Made by a program: the position numbers and the translations under genes. The notes beneath the pieces are model-generated. The model saw nothing but the letters and a program-made list of their open reading frames with translations. It was not told the DNA's origin and did no database searches. A stretch of 64,000 bases of DNA, taken from Streptomyces caniferus (GTDB lineage Bacteria > Actinomycetota > Actinomycetes > Streptomycetales > Streptomycetaceae). The stretch spans positions 124,001-188,000 of the forward strand of contig NZ_BLIN01000003.1 in assembly GCF_009811555.1 (NCBI RefSeq). The letters run 5' to 3'. Shown here piece after piece: positions 32,132-41,399 of this stretch. The number at the start of each line of letters is the position of its first letter. Within the stretch, counting starts at the first letter, position 1.

Positions 32132-33250
32132 CTAGGTGTTCTGGCGCGCCCTCACCAGGCCGGCGATGAGGTTCGCGCGCGGGGCCATGGCATCGATCAC
32201 CAGGTACTCGTGGTCGGCGTGCGCGCCGCCCCCGACCGCCCCGAGGCCGTCAAGGGTGGGCACCCCCAGTGCGGCCGTGAAATTGCCGTCGCTTCCGCCC
32301 CCGACCGCCTTGCCCTCGATCCCGGGAAACAGCTTCTGTGCCAGCGCAAAGAGCTCGGTCGAGGCAGACTCGGGCATCGGGGGCCGGCTGACGGCTCCCG
32401 CAACCGCGACCTCCGCCTCATCGAGATGCGGGGCCAGCGCCGCGAAGGCGGATTCGATGCGTTCCTTCTCATCGGCCGACTCGACCCGGACGTCGACGAC
32501 GACGGTCGCCGCTGCGGGCACGACGTTGTCCAGGGTGCCCGCGGACGCGACGGTCGGGGTCACCGTGGTGCCCACGTCGGGTCGGCCCAGCGCGGCGATG
32601 TCCAGTACCTGGTGCGCGGCTTCGATCAGGGCATTGACCCCGGCGGCGGGCTCGAGACCCGCGTGCGACGCCCGGCCCGTGACAGAGACCTGGAACGTGC
32701 CGCAGCCTTTACGGCCGGTCTTCAGGGCTCCGCCCTCGGCGGCTCCCTCGACCACGAGTACGGCGCCGCAGGCCAGGGCGCGTTCTTCGAGGAGAGCACG
32801 GGAGGAGCGGGAGCCCACCTCCTCATCGGCGGTCACCAGGATCTCCACGCCCGACCAGTCGTCGAGAGTCGCCAGGCCATGGATGGCCTGCACCAGACCG
32901 CCCAGCATGTCGAAGACCCCGGGCCCGGTTGCCTGCCCGTCTTCGACCTTGAACGGGCGGCGTTCAAGGGTGCCGAGCGGAAACACCGTGTCATGGTGAC
33001 CGAGGATCAGAACTCGGGGATCGCCACCACCTGACCAGTGGACATGCGGCCCGGCTTCGCTCTCCACGAGGACCGCCCGGCCGCCCAGGCGGCTCTCGAT
33101 GACCGCGGCGACCGCTGTGGCCGACGCCCTCAAAGCATCGAGATCACGCGAGGGGGACTCGATTTCGACGAGTGTCCTGAGGTCCTCGATCATCGCGTCA
33201 ACGCTCGCCCGGGCGGCGTGGGTGGCCTGGGCGGTCTTGTGCATCGTCAT
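32132..33250 (-). CDS. M20-family metallopeptidase
   Basis: 372 aa, from ATG 33250 (MTMHK; ATG 33244 also possible). Metal-ligand motifs of the M20/CPG2 type are in order: GHHDTVFP (His, Asp), the bridging Asp in GPGVFDML, TADEEVGS (catalytic Glu and ligand Glu), and the late His in GGGAHADHEYL. The lid domain is recognisable by the G..SHAG pattern in VTGRASHAGLEP. It hydrolyses peptides or acyl-amino acids in the cytosol with two zinc ions; closest in style to glutamate carboxypeptidase. No Shine-Dalgarno. The upstream SRPBCC gene is separated by a terminator. Confidence 0.9.
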   Translation of the reverse strand: MTMHKTAQATHAARASVDAMIEDLRTLVEIESPSRDLDALRASATAVAAVIESRLGGRAVLVESEAGPHVHWSGGGDPRVLILGHHDTVFPLGTLERRPFKVEDGQATGPGVFDMLGGLVQAIHGLATLDDWSGVEILVTADEEVGSRSSRALLEERALACGAVLVVEGAAEGGALKTGRKGCGTFQVSVTGRASHAGLEPAAGVNALIEAAHQVLDIAALGRPDVGTTVTPTVASAGTLDNVVPAAATVVVDVRVESADEKERIESAFAALAPHLDEAEVAVAGAVSRPPMPESASTELFALAQKLFPGIEGKAVGGGSDGNFTAALGVPTLDGLGAVGGGAHADHEYLVIDAMAPRANLIAGLVRARQNT

Positions 33251-33428
33251 GCGGCAAAGGTAGACGCCCGCGGGACATACCGCCGCGGCTGATGAGGCAC
33301 GTCGGTTGAGGGTGGAGCACCTGCACGACATGAACAGCGCGTCCTCGCCGCTGCCGTGGCCTATGGATCGCCTTGCCATGGTGGTTCCCGCGGCGGGCCG
33401 TGCGACGACAGCCGTTGCGGCGGCTGCC

Positions 33429-33467
33429 GGTGGGGCGACTGCCGTTGATCGCGGCAGCCGCCCCACC
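33429..33467 (-). terminator. 16-bp hairpin after the SRPBCC gene
   Basis: GGTGGGGCGACTGCCG (33429-33444) pairs with 33452-33467 with one mismatch and a 7-nt loop. It starts 14 bp beyond the SRPBCC stop on the minus strand. Confidence 0.75.
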
Positions 33468-33480
33468 CGGAGCGGGCGGG

Positions 33481-33939
33481 TCAGCCGGGTGTGATGCGGC
33501 CGCGCCAGGCTCCGGTTTCGGCACCGCGGTGCTCGATGTAGTCCTTGAAGCGCCGCATATCGCCCTTGACGCGCCGGGCGATGGTTCCCGTCGCGTCCGC
33601 GGTCTTCTCCGCCGCGCCACTGGGTTCGACGTCCATCACGAGCTCGACCCGGGTGTGCGTCTCGTCCAGGCGCTGGAAGCTGACCAGTCCCTTCTGCCGG
33701 GTGTCGCCGCTGGTCGTACGCCAGGCGATCCGGCCGTCCGGGAGCTGGTCGACGATCTCGGTGTCGAACTCCCGTCGGACGCCGCCGATCTTGGTCGTCC
33801 AGCGGTTGTGGCGGTCGTCGAGCTGCGTGATCCTCTCGACGCCCTCCATGAACTTCGGGAACTCCTCGAACTGCGTCCACTGGTTGTAGGCGGTGTGGAC
33901 CGGGACCTCGACGTCCACCGTCTCCTTCACCGTGCTCAT
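33481..33939 (-). CDS. SRPBCC-family (polyketide cyclase/dehydrase-like) protein
   Basis: 152 aa; ATG 33939 with GAGGAGG upstream. It shows VDVEVPVHTAYNQWTQFEEFPKFMEGVE, the first strand and helix of the START/Bet v1-like fold, then TQLDDRHNRWTTKIGG and RVELVMDVEP. This is the common Streptomyces 'cyclase' type, usually a stand-alone lipid- or small-molecule-binding protein of general stress, not a polyketide enzyme. No biosynthetic partners are nearby. Cytosolic. Confidence 0.88.
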   Translation of the reverse strand: MSTVKETVDVEVPVHTAYNQWTQFEEFPKFMEGVERITQLDDRHNRWTTKIGGVRREFDTEIVDQLPDGRIAWRTTSGDTRQKGLVSFQRLDETHTRVELVMDVEPSGAAEKTADATGTIARRVKGDMRRFKDYIEHRGAETGAWRGRITPG

Positions 33940-34110
33940 TGCTACGCCTCCTCAGTGGTGACTTCCGCGGGCACAGGACCCGCGCGCGCATCTCGCGTGG
34001 TTCACCGGGTGCCCGACAGCCGGCTGCTCAGACAGCGCGCCCACGACTTTTTCCGACCGGGGTCGCTTCCGGCTCCGCCGGCGCACGGGGAGGTTCCCGT
34101 CTCCGACGGC

Positions 34111-34605
34111 TCAGCCCTGCAGGAACTGCTGGCACTGGTACGGGCCGACGCGGCCTTCGTCCCCGACAAGGGTCACCTGGACCTTGTCAGGGCGGGTGCC
34201 GTGGATCAGGACCTCGGCACGGGCGAGGGTGCAGACCAGTTGGCCGGTGCTCTGGTCCCCGGGAGACCCGACGAAGGAGCCCGTGGTGTGGATGGTGACG
34301 TTGCCGCGGTCGGCGGTGGCGTTGAGCCCCGCGTCTTCGGGAACGAGATTGGCCAGCCCGTTCGCCCGCTCCCCGGACGTGGGACCGGCGGCCAACAGCT
34401 TGAAGGCGTCGTCGAGTTGATCGACCGTGGTGGCAGGGCGGGAGACTCCGCGCGGGCCGCTGTCGGAAGCGAAGTAGACCCGCATGCCCTGTGAGATCCC
34501 GGAGGGAGCCGTGCCGCCGTTGGTGACGCCGGTGGGGCGGATGCCGCAGCCCGCGGCGGCAAGGGCGAGCAGAGCGCAGAGGAAGGCGGTGCGGGAGCGC
34601 GTCAT
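34111..34605 (-). CDS. GerMN-like lipoprotein of the two-component operon
   Basis: 164 aa, ATG 34605 overlapping the kinase stop (ATGA). The signal sequence ends in a lipobox, LAAAGC, so it is lipid-anchored outside the membrane. The mature part (GMRVYFASDSGPRGVSR, then DDAFKLLAAGPTSGERANGLANLVP and LVCTLARAEVLIHG) resembles the GerMN domain pattern of Streptomyces lipoproteins next to AfsQ-type kinases. It may tune the kinase sensor, by analogy with accessory lipoproteins in other actinobacterial systems. It is third in an operon after response regulator and kinase. Confidence 0.82.
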   Translation of the reverse strand: MTRSRTAFLCALLALAAAGCGIRPTGVTNGGTAPSGISQGMRVYFASDSGPRGVSRPATTVDQLDDAFKLLAAGPTSGERANGLANLVPEDAGLNATADRGNVTIHTTGSFVGSPGDQSTGQLVCTLARAEVLIHGTRPDKVQVTLVGDEGRVGPYQCQQFLQG

Positions 34606-36140
34606 GAGGCGGAGTCCGTACGGAGCGGGAGGCGGAGGGTGAAGACCGCGCCGGTGCCGGGTGCCTGGGGCTCGATCTCGATGGTGCCGCCGTGCAGGCG
34701 CGCGTTCTCCAGGGCGATGGCCATCCCCAGGCCGCTTCCCTCGGAGCGGGCGCGGGCCCTGTCGGCCTTGTAGAAGCGGTCGAACACATGGCGGGCGGCC
34801 TCGGGGGGCAGCCCGGGGCCGTGGTCGGCGACCGAGAGGGTCAGCCAGCCGTCCGCGGCCCGCACGGTGACGGTCACCGGCGGTGCGCCGTGCCGCAGGG
34901 CGTTGCCGACGAGGTTGGCGACGATGACGTCCAGGCGGCGGCGGTCGAGCCGGGCCCGTATGCCGGGGTGGAGATCGGCCTCGACCTGGTCGGTCCAGCC
35001 GCGGGCCGCGAGCGTGGCGCGTATCGCCTCGGCCAGGTCCAGTTCGTGCACGGTGAGCGACACTGCCCGGGCGTCGAAGCGGGATATCTCGATGAGGTCG
35101 TCGACGAGCCGGGCCAGCTTGGCGGTCTCGGCGCTGACCGTACGGGCCGCGTGTGCGGTGTCCGGGGTGAGTTGGTCGGCGTCCTCCTCCAGCACGCTGC
35201 TGACCATGGTCATGGCGGCGAGCGGGGTGCGCAGCTCGTGGGAGACATCGGCGACGAAGCGTCGGGCCAGGGCCTCCTGTTCGCGCAGCTCGCCGACGGT
35301 GTGCTCCAGCGTGCCGGCCGTCTCGTTGAAGGTGTGGGCCAGCTCGGCCAGTTCGTCGTGGCCCTTCTCCTCGACCCGGATGCTCAGCTCCCCGGTGGCC
35401 AGCCGGCGCGTGGCCCGCGCCAGACGGCGGACCGGCCGCAGCACCGTACGGGCGGCGAGCAGCGCCAGTACGGCGGCCAGCAGTAGCACCGGCACCAGGC
35501 CGCCCTGGACGCTGCGCACCAGCTCGGCGGTGTCGCGTTCCTCCTCCGCCAGGGAGACGACCGCGAATATCTCGACGCCGGAGGAATGCGCGGAGGCGCC
35601 CGGACCGGACGGTGAGCCGAGGCCGACCGGCGCGCCGAGGACGAGCCAGGGCTTCCCGGCGTACAGCACCCGTTGCAGGGACACCTGGGTGTGAGCGCGA
35701 ACGGCCACGCGGAGTTCGGGGGTGATCCGGGTCCGGTCGGCGGACGGGTCGGAGCCGACGGTGAAGTCGCGGTACTGGACGACGACGAGCGAGCCGCGCA
35801 TGCCGGACGAGACCTTGCTCGCGAAGCGGGCCATGGACCGGGGGTCGGTGGGGACGTCGAGTTCCGGCACCAGCTGCTCGACCCGGCTGCGGAAGTCGTC
35901 CACGGCGGCGTTCTGGGCGCGCTTGAGGACCGCCTCGCGCGATTCCCGGTACGCCAGTGCCGTGGCGGTGACCGCGCTGATCAGGGCGACCACCACGACG
36001 GTGACGAGGAGGCGGCCGCGCAGCCCGTCGACGCGCGGCAGCCGGCGCCGGGCCCGCCCGCCGTCCCCTGCCGTCTTCGGTGCGGTCTGCGCGTCCGTCC
36101 CCGGGGCGGTCTTCCCGGCCGGTTTCATCGCGGCCCTCAC
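34602..36140 (-). CDS. sensor histidine kinase, AfsQ2-like
   Basis: 512 aa from GTG 36140, overlapping the response-regulator stop (GTGA). Layout: cytosolic basic N-terminus, TM1 (about 43-66, LLVTVVVVALISAVTATALA), an extracellular sensor (about 67-208), TM2 (about 208-230, VPVLLLAAVLALLAARTVL), HAMP, H-box VSHELRTPLAAM (His about 300), and HATPase with NALRHGAPP and DHGPGLPPEA. It autophosphorylates and passes phosphate to the adjacent regulator in response to a cell-envelope or nutrient signal. Co-transcribed with the lipoprotein downstream. Confidence 0.93.
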   Translation of the reverse strand: MRAAMKPAGKTAPGTDAQTAPKTAGDGGRARRRLPRVDGLRGRLLVTVVVVALISAVTATALAYRESREAVLKRAQNAAVDDFRSRVEQLVPELDVPTDPRSMARFASKVSSGMRGSLVVVQYRDFTVGSDPSADRTRITPELRVAVRAHTQVSLQRVLYAGKPWLVLGAPVGLGSPSGPGASAHSSGVEIFAVVSLAEEERDTAELVRSVQGGLVPVLLLAAVLALLAARTVLRPVRRLARATRRLATGELSIRVEEKGHDELAELAHTFNETAGTLEHTVGELREQEALARRFVADVSHELRTPLAAMTMVSSVLEEDADQLTPDTAHAARTVSAETAKLARLVDDLIEISRFDARAVSLTVHELDLAEAIRATLAARGWTDQVEADLHPGIRARLDRRRLDVIVANLVGNALRHGAPPVTVTVRAADGWLTLSVADHGPGLPPEAARHVFDRFYKADRARARSEGSGLGMAIALENARLHGGTIEIEPQAPGTGAVFTLRLPLRTDSAS

Positions 36141-36823
36141 AGCGGCCCGAAGCGATAGCCGAAGCCGCGCACCGTCTGGATGTAGCGCGGTTTGGCGGGG
36201 ACGTCCTCCAGCTTGGCGCGCAACCGCCCGACCGCCGCGTCCACCAGCCGCGAGTCGCCCAGGAAGTCGTGTTCCCAGACGAGATCGAGGAGCTGTTCGC
36301 GGCTGAAGACCCGGCCCGGGGAGGCGGACAGCTCCAGCAGCAGCCGCAGCTCGGTGGGCGGGAGGGGGACGGGGGTGCCGTGTTTGGTGACGGTCAGGCC
36401 GGCCCGGTCGACGACGAGCCCGGCGAAGTCGTCGCTGTCCGTCTGCGTGACGGGACCGGCCCGGCGAAGGGCCGCCCGGATACGGGCCTCCAGCACCCGG
36501 CCGGTGATCGGTTTGACCACATAGTCGTCGGCGCCGGCCTCCAGACCGCTGACCACGTCCAGGTCGTCGCCTCGCGAGGTGAGCATGATGATCGGCAGCT
36601 GGCCGCGTCCGCGGATGCGGCGGCAGACCTCGAAGCCGTCGATACCGGGCAGCATCAGGTCGACCACCGCGATCTCGATGCCGCCGCCGCGCGGGCGGGA
36701 CAGCAATTGCAGGCCGTCCTCACCGGTGGCCACGGCATCGACCTCATGGCCGTGCCGGCGCAGCACCAGTTCCATTCCGTCCCGTACGGACATGTCGTCC
36801 TCGATCAGCAACACATGCGGCAT
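36137..36823 (-). CDS. OmpR-type response regulator, AfsQ1-like
   Basis: 228 aa, ATG 36823. The receiver domain has IEDD at the start, the phosphoacceptor Asp in AVVDLMLPGIDGFEV (about 55), TSRG and K in YVVKP. The DNA-binding winged helix (about 130-228) contains PTELRLLLELSASPG and DSRLVDAAVGRLRAKLED. Pattern and length resemble Streptomyces AfsQ1, a regulator of antibiotic production and nitrogen response. No sigQ-like gene lies next to it, so it may be a paralogue. It is divergent from an export operon (36956-40639) that is its likely target. Confidence 0.93.
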   Translation of the reverse strand: MPHVLLIEDDMSVRDGMELVLRRHGHEVDAVATGEDGLQLLSRPRGGGIEIAVVDLMLPGIDGFEVCRRIRGRGQLPIIMLTSRGDDLDVVSGLEAGADDYVVKPITGRVLEARIRAALRRAGPVTQTDSDDFAGLVVDRAGLTVTKHGTPVPLPPTELRLLLELSASPGRVFSREQLLDLVWEHDFLGDSRLVDAAVGRLRAKLEDVPAKPRYIQTVRGFGYRFGPL

Positions 36824-36955
36824 GCCGCCGATTATGGGCGAGGTTTCTGCAGCTCAGGAGTTATCCACAGGGCGACGGAGCGATCCGGCGGCATTGTTAC
36901 GTTCTCATCATGCGGCCATGGAACGACCACCAACTTCGGCTCGGAAATTAGCCAC

Positions 36956-37585
36956 ATGACCCAGCAGACATCCTCCCGCTCCCGGGCAGCGCGCCTTGCG
37001 CTGCTGATCGCCGTGCCCGCCCTCGTCCTGACCTCCGCCTGCGGCGGTGCCGAGTCCTCGGACGACGGCGTGGCCTCGGTCGGCGATGCGCCCTCCACCA
37101 GCGAGTCGAAGGACGGACCCGATACCGCGGGCGGTGCGGCCCAGGGAAAGAGCGCTTTCTACGACGCACAGATGAAGTACGTCCAGTGCATGCGCAAGAA
37201 CGTCGAGAAGGACTTCCCCGGCCCCAAGCTGAGCGGCTACCTCGACTGGTCCAAGATCGACCAGCTCCAGCAGAAGCCGGGCAACGAGGAGATCAGCAAG
37301 GGCGGCAAGGACGGCGTGTGCACCAAGGACATGCTCGACGCCGCGAAGCTGGAGCCGCGCCGCGACACCCAGAAGGAATACGAGTCGATGCTCGCGCACG
37401 CCAAGTGCATGCGCTCCCACGGCGTATCGAAGTTCACCAACCCGCAGCTGCGGGACGGCAATGTCCTTCCCGGAGGCGATGCGAACCCCGCCTCGCCCGA
37501 GGTGTCCCAGGACTCCCCCACGTACAAGCAGGCCCGCGAGGCGTGCAAGGGCAAGCTGCTCGACGGTCTGGACGGCATGCAGTGA
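36956..37585 (+). CDS. lipoprotein, first gene of the export operon
   Basis: 209 aa from ATG 36956. The signal peptide ends in a lipobox (LVLTSAC), followed by a Ser/Asp/Gly-rich linker. The folded part has two similar segments, MKYVQCMRKNVEKDFPGP and LAHAKCMRSHGVSKFTNP, each with the C-M-R-x-x-G/N-type pattern, plus CTKDM and AREACKGKLLDG. So it looks like an internally duplicated, four-Cys extracytoplasmic domain common near Streptomyces MacB-type exporters. It overlaps the next gene by GTGA, giving a coupled operon of four. Confidence 0.8.
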   Translation: MTQQTSSRSRAARLALLIAVPALVLTSACGGAESSDDGVASVGDAPSTSESKDGPDTAGGAAQGKSAFYDAQMKYVQCMRKNVEKDFPGPKLSGYLDWSKIDQLQQKPGNEEISKGGKDGVCTKDMLDAAKLEPRRDTQKEYESMLAHAKCMRSHGVSKFTNPQLRDGNVLPGGDANPASPEVSQDSPTYKQAREACKGKLLDGLDGMQ

Positions 37586-38694
37586 GCGCCGCAGCAAAGC
37601 GCCGTCGGCCGCTCGCCGCGCTGGCCGCGGCGGTCACCGCGACCGCCGCGACCGCCGGTGTCATGCTCCTCACCGACACCGGCAAGGACGACTCGGCCGA
37701 CGGCCGGCACGCTAAGGCACCGCCCTCGACGACCGAGATCACCCGAACCGACCTCGTCCAGAGCAAGACCGTGGACGGACACCTGGACTACGCGCAGCGC
37801 CGGGTCGTGAAGTCCGCTGTGGAGGGCACGATCACCAAGGCCGCGGAGCCGGGGCGGACCGTGTCGCTCGGGCAGCGCCTCTATGAGCGCGACGCCCGGC
37901 CGGTGGTCCTCCTCTACGGTCCGACACCGATGTTCCGCGCGATGAAGGCCGGCGACCGCGGCCCGGACGTCCTCCAGTTGGAGCGCAACCTCCGCGATCT
38001 GGGCTTCGGTTCCCGGCTGTATGTGGATGTCCGCTATGACGAGGCGACCAAGGCCGCCGTCAAGGAGTGGCAGAAGTCCCTCGGGGTGGACGATGCCGAT
38101 GGCCGGGTCGGCAAGGGGGACATCGTCTTCCAGCGTGGTCCCGTGCGTGTGGTGGCCGCCGGCGCCGCACTCGCCGATGCGGTCGGCCCGGAGAAGCCGG
38201 TGCTGACGGTCGCCTCCACCAAACCGGTCGTACGGGCCTCCCTCGACCAGGCCGACCGGGCGCTGGCCACCATGGGCACCAAGGTGGAGATCGCGCTGCC
38301 CAGTGGAGGCACGGCGCGCGGCAAGGTCAGCGGGACGGTCGCCCCCGAGGACGCCGGGTCCCCGGAGGGCGGGGCCGCCACCGGCTCCGGTGACTCCGCC
38401 GGGAACAACGGCGTCGAGGTCGAGATCACGCTCGACGGCGGTACCAAGCTCCAGCCGAAGGATCAACAGGGCACGCTGAGCGTGAAGTTCGTCAGCGAGA
38501 GCCGGAAGGACGTGCTGACGGTGCCGGTCGAAGCGGTCGTCGCGCTGCGCGAGGGCGGCTACGGACTGGAGGTGATCCGGGGCACCGGGACACACCTGGT
38601 GCGGGTCGAGACCGGACTGACGGCCGACGGCCGGATCGAGGTCAGCGGCGCCGGACTGGCCGAGGGCATGAAGGTCGGAGCGGCCGAACAATGA
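37582..38694 (+). CDS. peptidoglycan-binding/HlyD-like adaptor of an ABC exporter
   Basis: 370 aa from GTG 37582 (GTGA overlap with the lipoprotein). A single N-terminal membrane helix (AALAAAVTATAATAGVMLL) anchors it. The extracellular part has a peptidoglycan-binding domain (about 115-170, GPDVLQLERNLRDLGFGSRLY and AVKEWQKSLGV) set into an HlyD-like beta-barrel adaptor (ADRALATMGTKVEIALPSGG, then VPVEAVVALREGGYGLEVI). It links the MacB-type permease downstream to the cell wall. The arrangement is typical of actinobacterial export of peptides or macrolides. Confidence 0.87.
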   Translation: MSAAAKRRRPLAALAAAVTATAATAGVMLLTDTGKDDSADGRHAKAPPSTTEITRTDLVQSKTVDGHLDYAQRRVVKSAVEGTITKAAEPGRTVSLGQRLYERDARPVVLLYGPTPMFRAMKAGDRGPDVLQLERNLRDLGFGSRLYVDVRYDEATKAAVKEWQKSLGVDDADGRVGKGDIVFQRGPVRVVAAGAALADAVGPEKPVLTVASTKPVVRASLDQADRALATMGTKVEIALPSGGTARGKVSGTVAPEDAGSPEGGAATGSGDSAGNNGVEVEITLDGGTKLQPKDQQGTLSVKFVSESRKDVLTVPVEAVVALREGGYGLEVIRGTGTHLVRVETGLTADGRIEVSGAGLAEGMKVGAAEQ

Positions 38695-39446
38695 CCCAGG
38701 CCCCGACGGACCGGACCATGCCCCCGGACGTGATCGAGCTCCGGGCGGCCGCCAAGACGTACCCCGGTGGGGTCGCCGCCCTGCGAGGCGTCGACCTCCG
38801 GGTGGCACAGGGAGAACTTGCCGCCATCGTCGGCCCCTCAGGCTCCGGGAAATCCACCCTGCTCCACCTGCTCGGCACCCTCGACCGGGCCACCTCTGGC
38901 GAGGTCAGGGTGGCCGGATACGACGTGAGCCGGCTGTCCGACGCCCAGCTCTCCGCGCTGCGCGCCCGGCACATCGGCTTCGTCTTCCAGCACTTCCACC
39001 TCGCCCCCGGCCGCAGCGCCCGGGACAATGTCGCGGACGGTCTGCTCTACGGCGGAACGACGCTGCGCGAGCGCCGTGCCAGAGCCCTCACCGCCCTGGA
39101 AGAGGTGGGCCTCGGGCACCGTGTCGACCACCTCGCCCACCAGCTCTCGGGCGGTGAAAAGCAGCGGGTGGCCATTGCCCGCGCGCTGGTCGGCGAGCCG
39201 GACCTGCTGCTCGCAGACGAGCCGACCGGCGCCCTGGACACCGCCTCAGGAGAGCTGGTCATGCAGCTCATCCGCGGACTGCACGCGGCCGGTACGACCG
39301 TCTGCGTGATCACCCACGACAACGAGATCGCCGAGTCGCTGCCCCGCCGGATCCGTTTCCGCGACGGTGAGATCGTCGCCGACTCCGGTGCGGCCCCCGG
39401 CCCGGCCGACTCCCCTGCGGAGCACACCGAGGAGGTGTCCCGATGA
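38691..39446 (+). CDS. ABC transporter ATP-binding protein, MacB/LolD type
   Basis: 251 aa, overlapping both neighbours by ATGA. Walker A GPSGSGKSTLL (about 46-54), signature LSGGEKQRVAIAR, Walker B LLLADEPTGALD and the switch His in ITHD are all intact. It powers the permease encoded next. The family drives mechanotransmission-type export rather than uptake. Confidence 0.95.
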   Translation: MTQAPTDRTMPPDVIELRAAAKTYPGGVAALRGVDLRVAQGELAAIVGPSGSGKSTLLHLLGTLDRATSGEVRVAGYDVSRLSDAQLSALRARHIGFVFQHFHLAPGRSARDNVADGLLYGGTTLRERRARALTALEEVGLGHRVDHLAHQLSGGEKQRVAIARALVGEPDLLLADEPTGALDTASGELVMQLIRGLHAAGTTVCVITHDNEIAESLPRRIRFRDGEIVADSGAAPGPADSPAEHTEEVSR

Positions 39447-40639
39447 CCGGCCCCGCACTGCGGGCGGCCCGGCTCTCGCCGGCCGATGTACTGCGGACCG
39501 GCGCCGAGGGCCTGCGCAGCCGCCGCGCCCGCGTCGTCCTGTCCGCCCTGGGCATCGCGATCGGCATCGCCACGATGGTCGCGGTCGTCGGACTGTCCAC
39601 GTCCAGCCGCGCCGACCTGCTCGACCGGCTGGACCGGCTGGGTACCAATCTCCTCACCGCCGAGGCGGGCAAGAACGCGCTCGGCCAGGACGTGAAGCTC
39701 CCCAAGAGCGCGGTGGCGATGGTCGAGCGGATCGGCCCGATCCAGCACGCCACCGCCACCGGCTCCGTCAACGCCCGGGTGCGCCGCAGCGATGCCGTAC
39801 CGGAGGAGCTGGCCTCGGGTGTCACGGTCCAGGCCGCCCGGCCCGACCTGCTCGATGCCCTCAATGCCCGTACCAGTCAGGGGAGTTGGCTGAACCGCGC
39901 CAGCGAACGGCTGCCCACCGTCGTGCTGGGGTCCGTGGCCGCGGACCGTCTCGGCATCACCGAGCCCGGGGCCAAGATCCTGCTGAACGACCGGTGGTTC
40001 GTGGTGACCGGAATCCTCGCGCCCATCGAGCTCGTGCCGACCCTGGACCGTATCGCCCTGGTCGGATTCCCGTCCGCCGAGCGCTACTTGGGCTTCGACG
40101 GCCATCCGACCACCGTCTTCGAACGTTCCACGGACGCCTCGGTGGAGGCGGTCCAGGGGGTCCTGGCCCGTACGGTCAGTCCCGGCGACGAGACCTCGGT
40201 GAAGGTCTCCCGCCCCTCCGACGCCCTGGCGGCCAAGGCCGCCACCGACAAGGGGCTGACGACGCTGATGCTGGGGCTGGGCGCGGTGGCACTGCTCGTC
40301 GGCGGTGTGGGCGTGGCCAACACCATGGTCATCTCGGTACTGGAGCGCCGGTCGGAGATCGGGCTGCGGCGGGCCCTCGGTGCGACCAGAGGCGCGATCC
40401 GGATCCAGTTCCTCGCCGAATCCCTGCTGTTGTCGGCGCTCGGCGGCACCGCCGGCGCGGCGCTGGGCTCCGTCGCCACGTTCACCTTCGCCCGGACACA
40501 GGGGTGGATCGCCGTGGTGCCGCCCTGGTCGCTGGCCGGTGGTCTGGGCGCCACGCTCGTGATCGGCGTCGTCGCGGGCCTGTATCCGGCCGTACGGGCC
40601 TCCCGGCTGCACCCCACCGTCGCCCTCAGCGCGAGCTGA
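39443..40639 (+). CDS. ABC transporter permease, MacB/FtsX type
   Basis: 398 aa, overlapping the ATPase gene by ATGA. One N-terminal helix (RVVLSALGIAIGIATMVAVVGL) is followed by a large extracellular domain (about 55-270). Three C-terminal helices carry the FtsX signature (VANTMVISVLERRSEIGLRRALGATRGAIRIQFLAESLLLSALGG). Last gene of the four-gene export operon. Its 3' end overlaps the convergent zinc-ribbon gene by 14 bp. The substrate is unknown; control by the divergent AfsQ-like system is likely. Confidence 0.94.
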   Translation: MTGPALRAARLSPADVLRTGAEGLRSRRARVVLSALGIAIGIATMVAVVGLSTSSRADLLDRLDRLGTNLLTAEAGKNALGQDVKLPKSAVAMVERIGPIQHATATGSVNARVRRSDAVPEELASGVTVQAARPDLLDALNARTSQGSWLNRASERLPTVVLGSVAADRLGITEPGAKILLNDRWFVVTGILAPIELVPTLDRIALVGFPSAERYLGFDGHPTTVFERSTDASVEAVQGVLARTVSPGDETSVKVSRPSDALAAKAATDKGLTTLMLGLGAVALLVGGVGVANTMVISVLERRSEIGLRRALGATRGAIRIQFLAESLLLSALGGTAGAALGSVATFTFARTQGWIAVVPPWSLAGGLGATLVIGVVAGLYPAVRASRLHPTVALSAS

Positions 40640-41216
40640 ACATGTCCTCGATGGCCTGCTCGATGAGGCGGGCCCTCCCTTCCGGGGAGCTCCTCTTGAT
40701 CAGGGCACTCACCCGCTGGGCCGCTTCGGTGGTCGGCAGCAACCCCACCAGGACGACCGGCAGTATCAGCCGCCGGACGAGGACCTCGTTCTCCGAAATG
40801 CCCTGCGGCCTCCGCACGACCGAGACATTGACCCGGACGGCGTGCTCGTTACCCGGCGGGACCCCGGGCCGGTCCGTCTCGATCGCGGCGTAGCGGAAAC
40901 CGTGCGCGAGGCTGCAGGCGGCGCAGTCGACGGGGCCGCGGCCGAGCCGGCCACCACAGTCGGAACAGACCAGCCGGTCGAGCGCGGCGTCCACCACCCG
41001 CCAGTCATGACGGTCGGGTTCGGCCGTCACCATCTCGGCGAGCACGGCCTCCTGGTCACCGCCGGCGTCCCACTGGAGCAGAAAGGCGGACCAAGCGTCC
41101 TCCACGATGCTGTCCACCAGCTCACGGCAGACAGAACAGGCAGGCGCGCCGCTGTACTCGTATCCGCCGCACTCCGCACAGCGGCGTAACGCCGCCCCGA
41201 CCGCCGGTCGCGCCAT
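40626..41216 (-). CDS. zinc-ribbon hypothetical protein
   Basis: 196 aa from ATG 41216, which has GGGGGAGAAGG upstream; an upstream ATG at 41330 is rejected. Two candidate zinc knuckles are seen: RCAECGGYEYSGAPACSVC (about 12-30) and VCSDCGGRLGRGPVDCAAC (about 82-100). The C-terminus contains RRPQGISENEVLVRRLILPVVLVGLLPTTEAAQRV. The protein is cytosolic and I do not recognise a family. The gene overlaps the end of the convergent permease gene. Confidence 0.75.
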   Translation of the reverse strand: MARPAVGAALRRCAECGGYEYSGAPACSVCRELVDSIVEDAWSAFLLQWDAGGDQEAVLAEMVTAEPDRHDWRVVDAALDRLVCSDCGGRLGRGPVDCAACSLAHGFRYAAIETDRPGVPPGNEHAVRVNVSVVRRPQGISENEVLVRRLILPVVLVGLLPTTEAAQRVSALIKRSSPEGRARLIEQAIEDMFSSR

Positions 41217-41399
41217 GGCCTTCTCCCCCTCCAGGCGCCGGCGCGGCATGTGAGACGACCGGCGATCCCCTTCCCCACTGTTCCGACGAGTTTCTCCCGC
41301 GGCGGCGGGCGGGGGAAACGAATTTCCCACCGGCCGCTCACCGCGGGCAGCTCACGGCGCCGGCAGGCGGTGCGGGCGCTCTCGGGCCCGCACCGCTGG

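Noticed and set aside
39047-40612. 521-aa minus frame opposite the ABC ATPase and permease
   Set aside because: Antisense of two genes with full ABC motifs.
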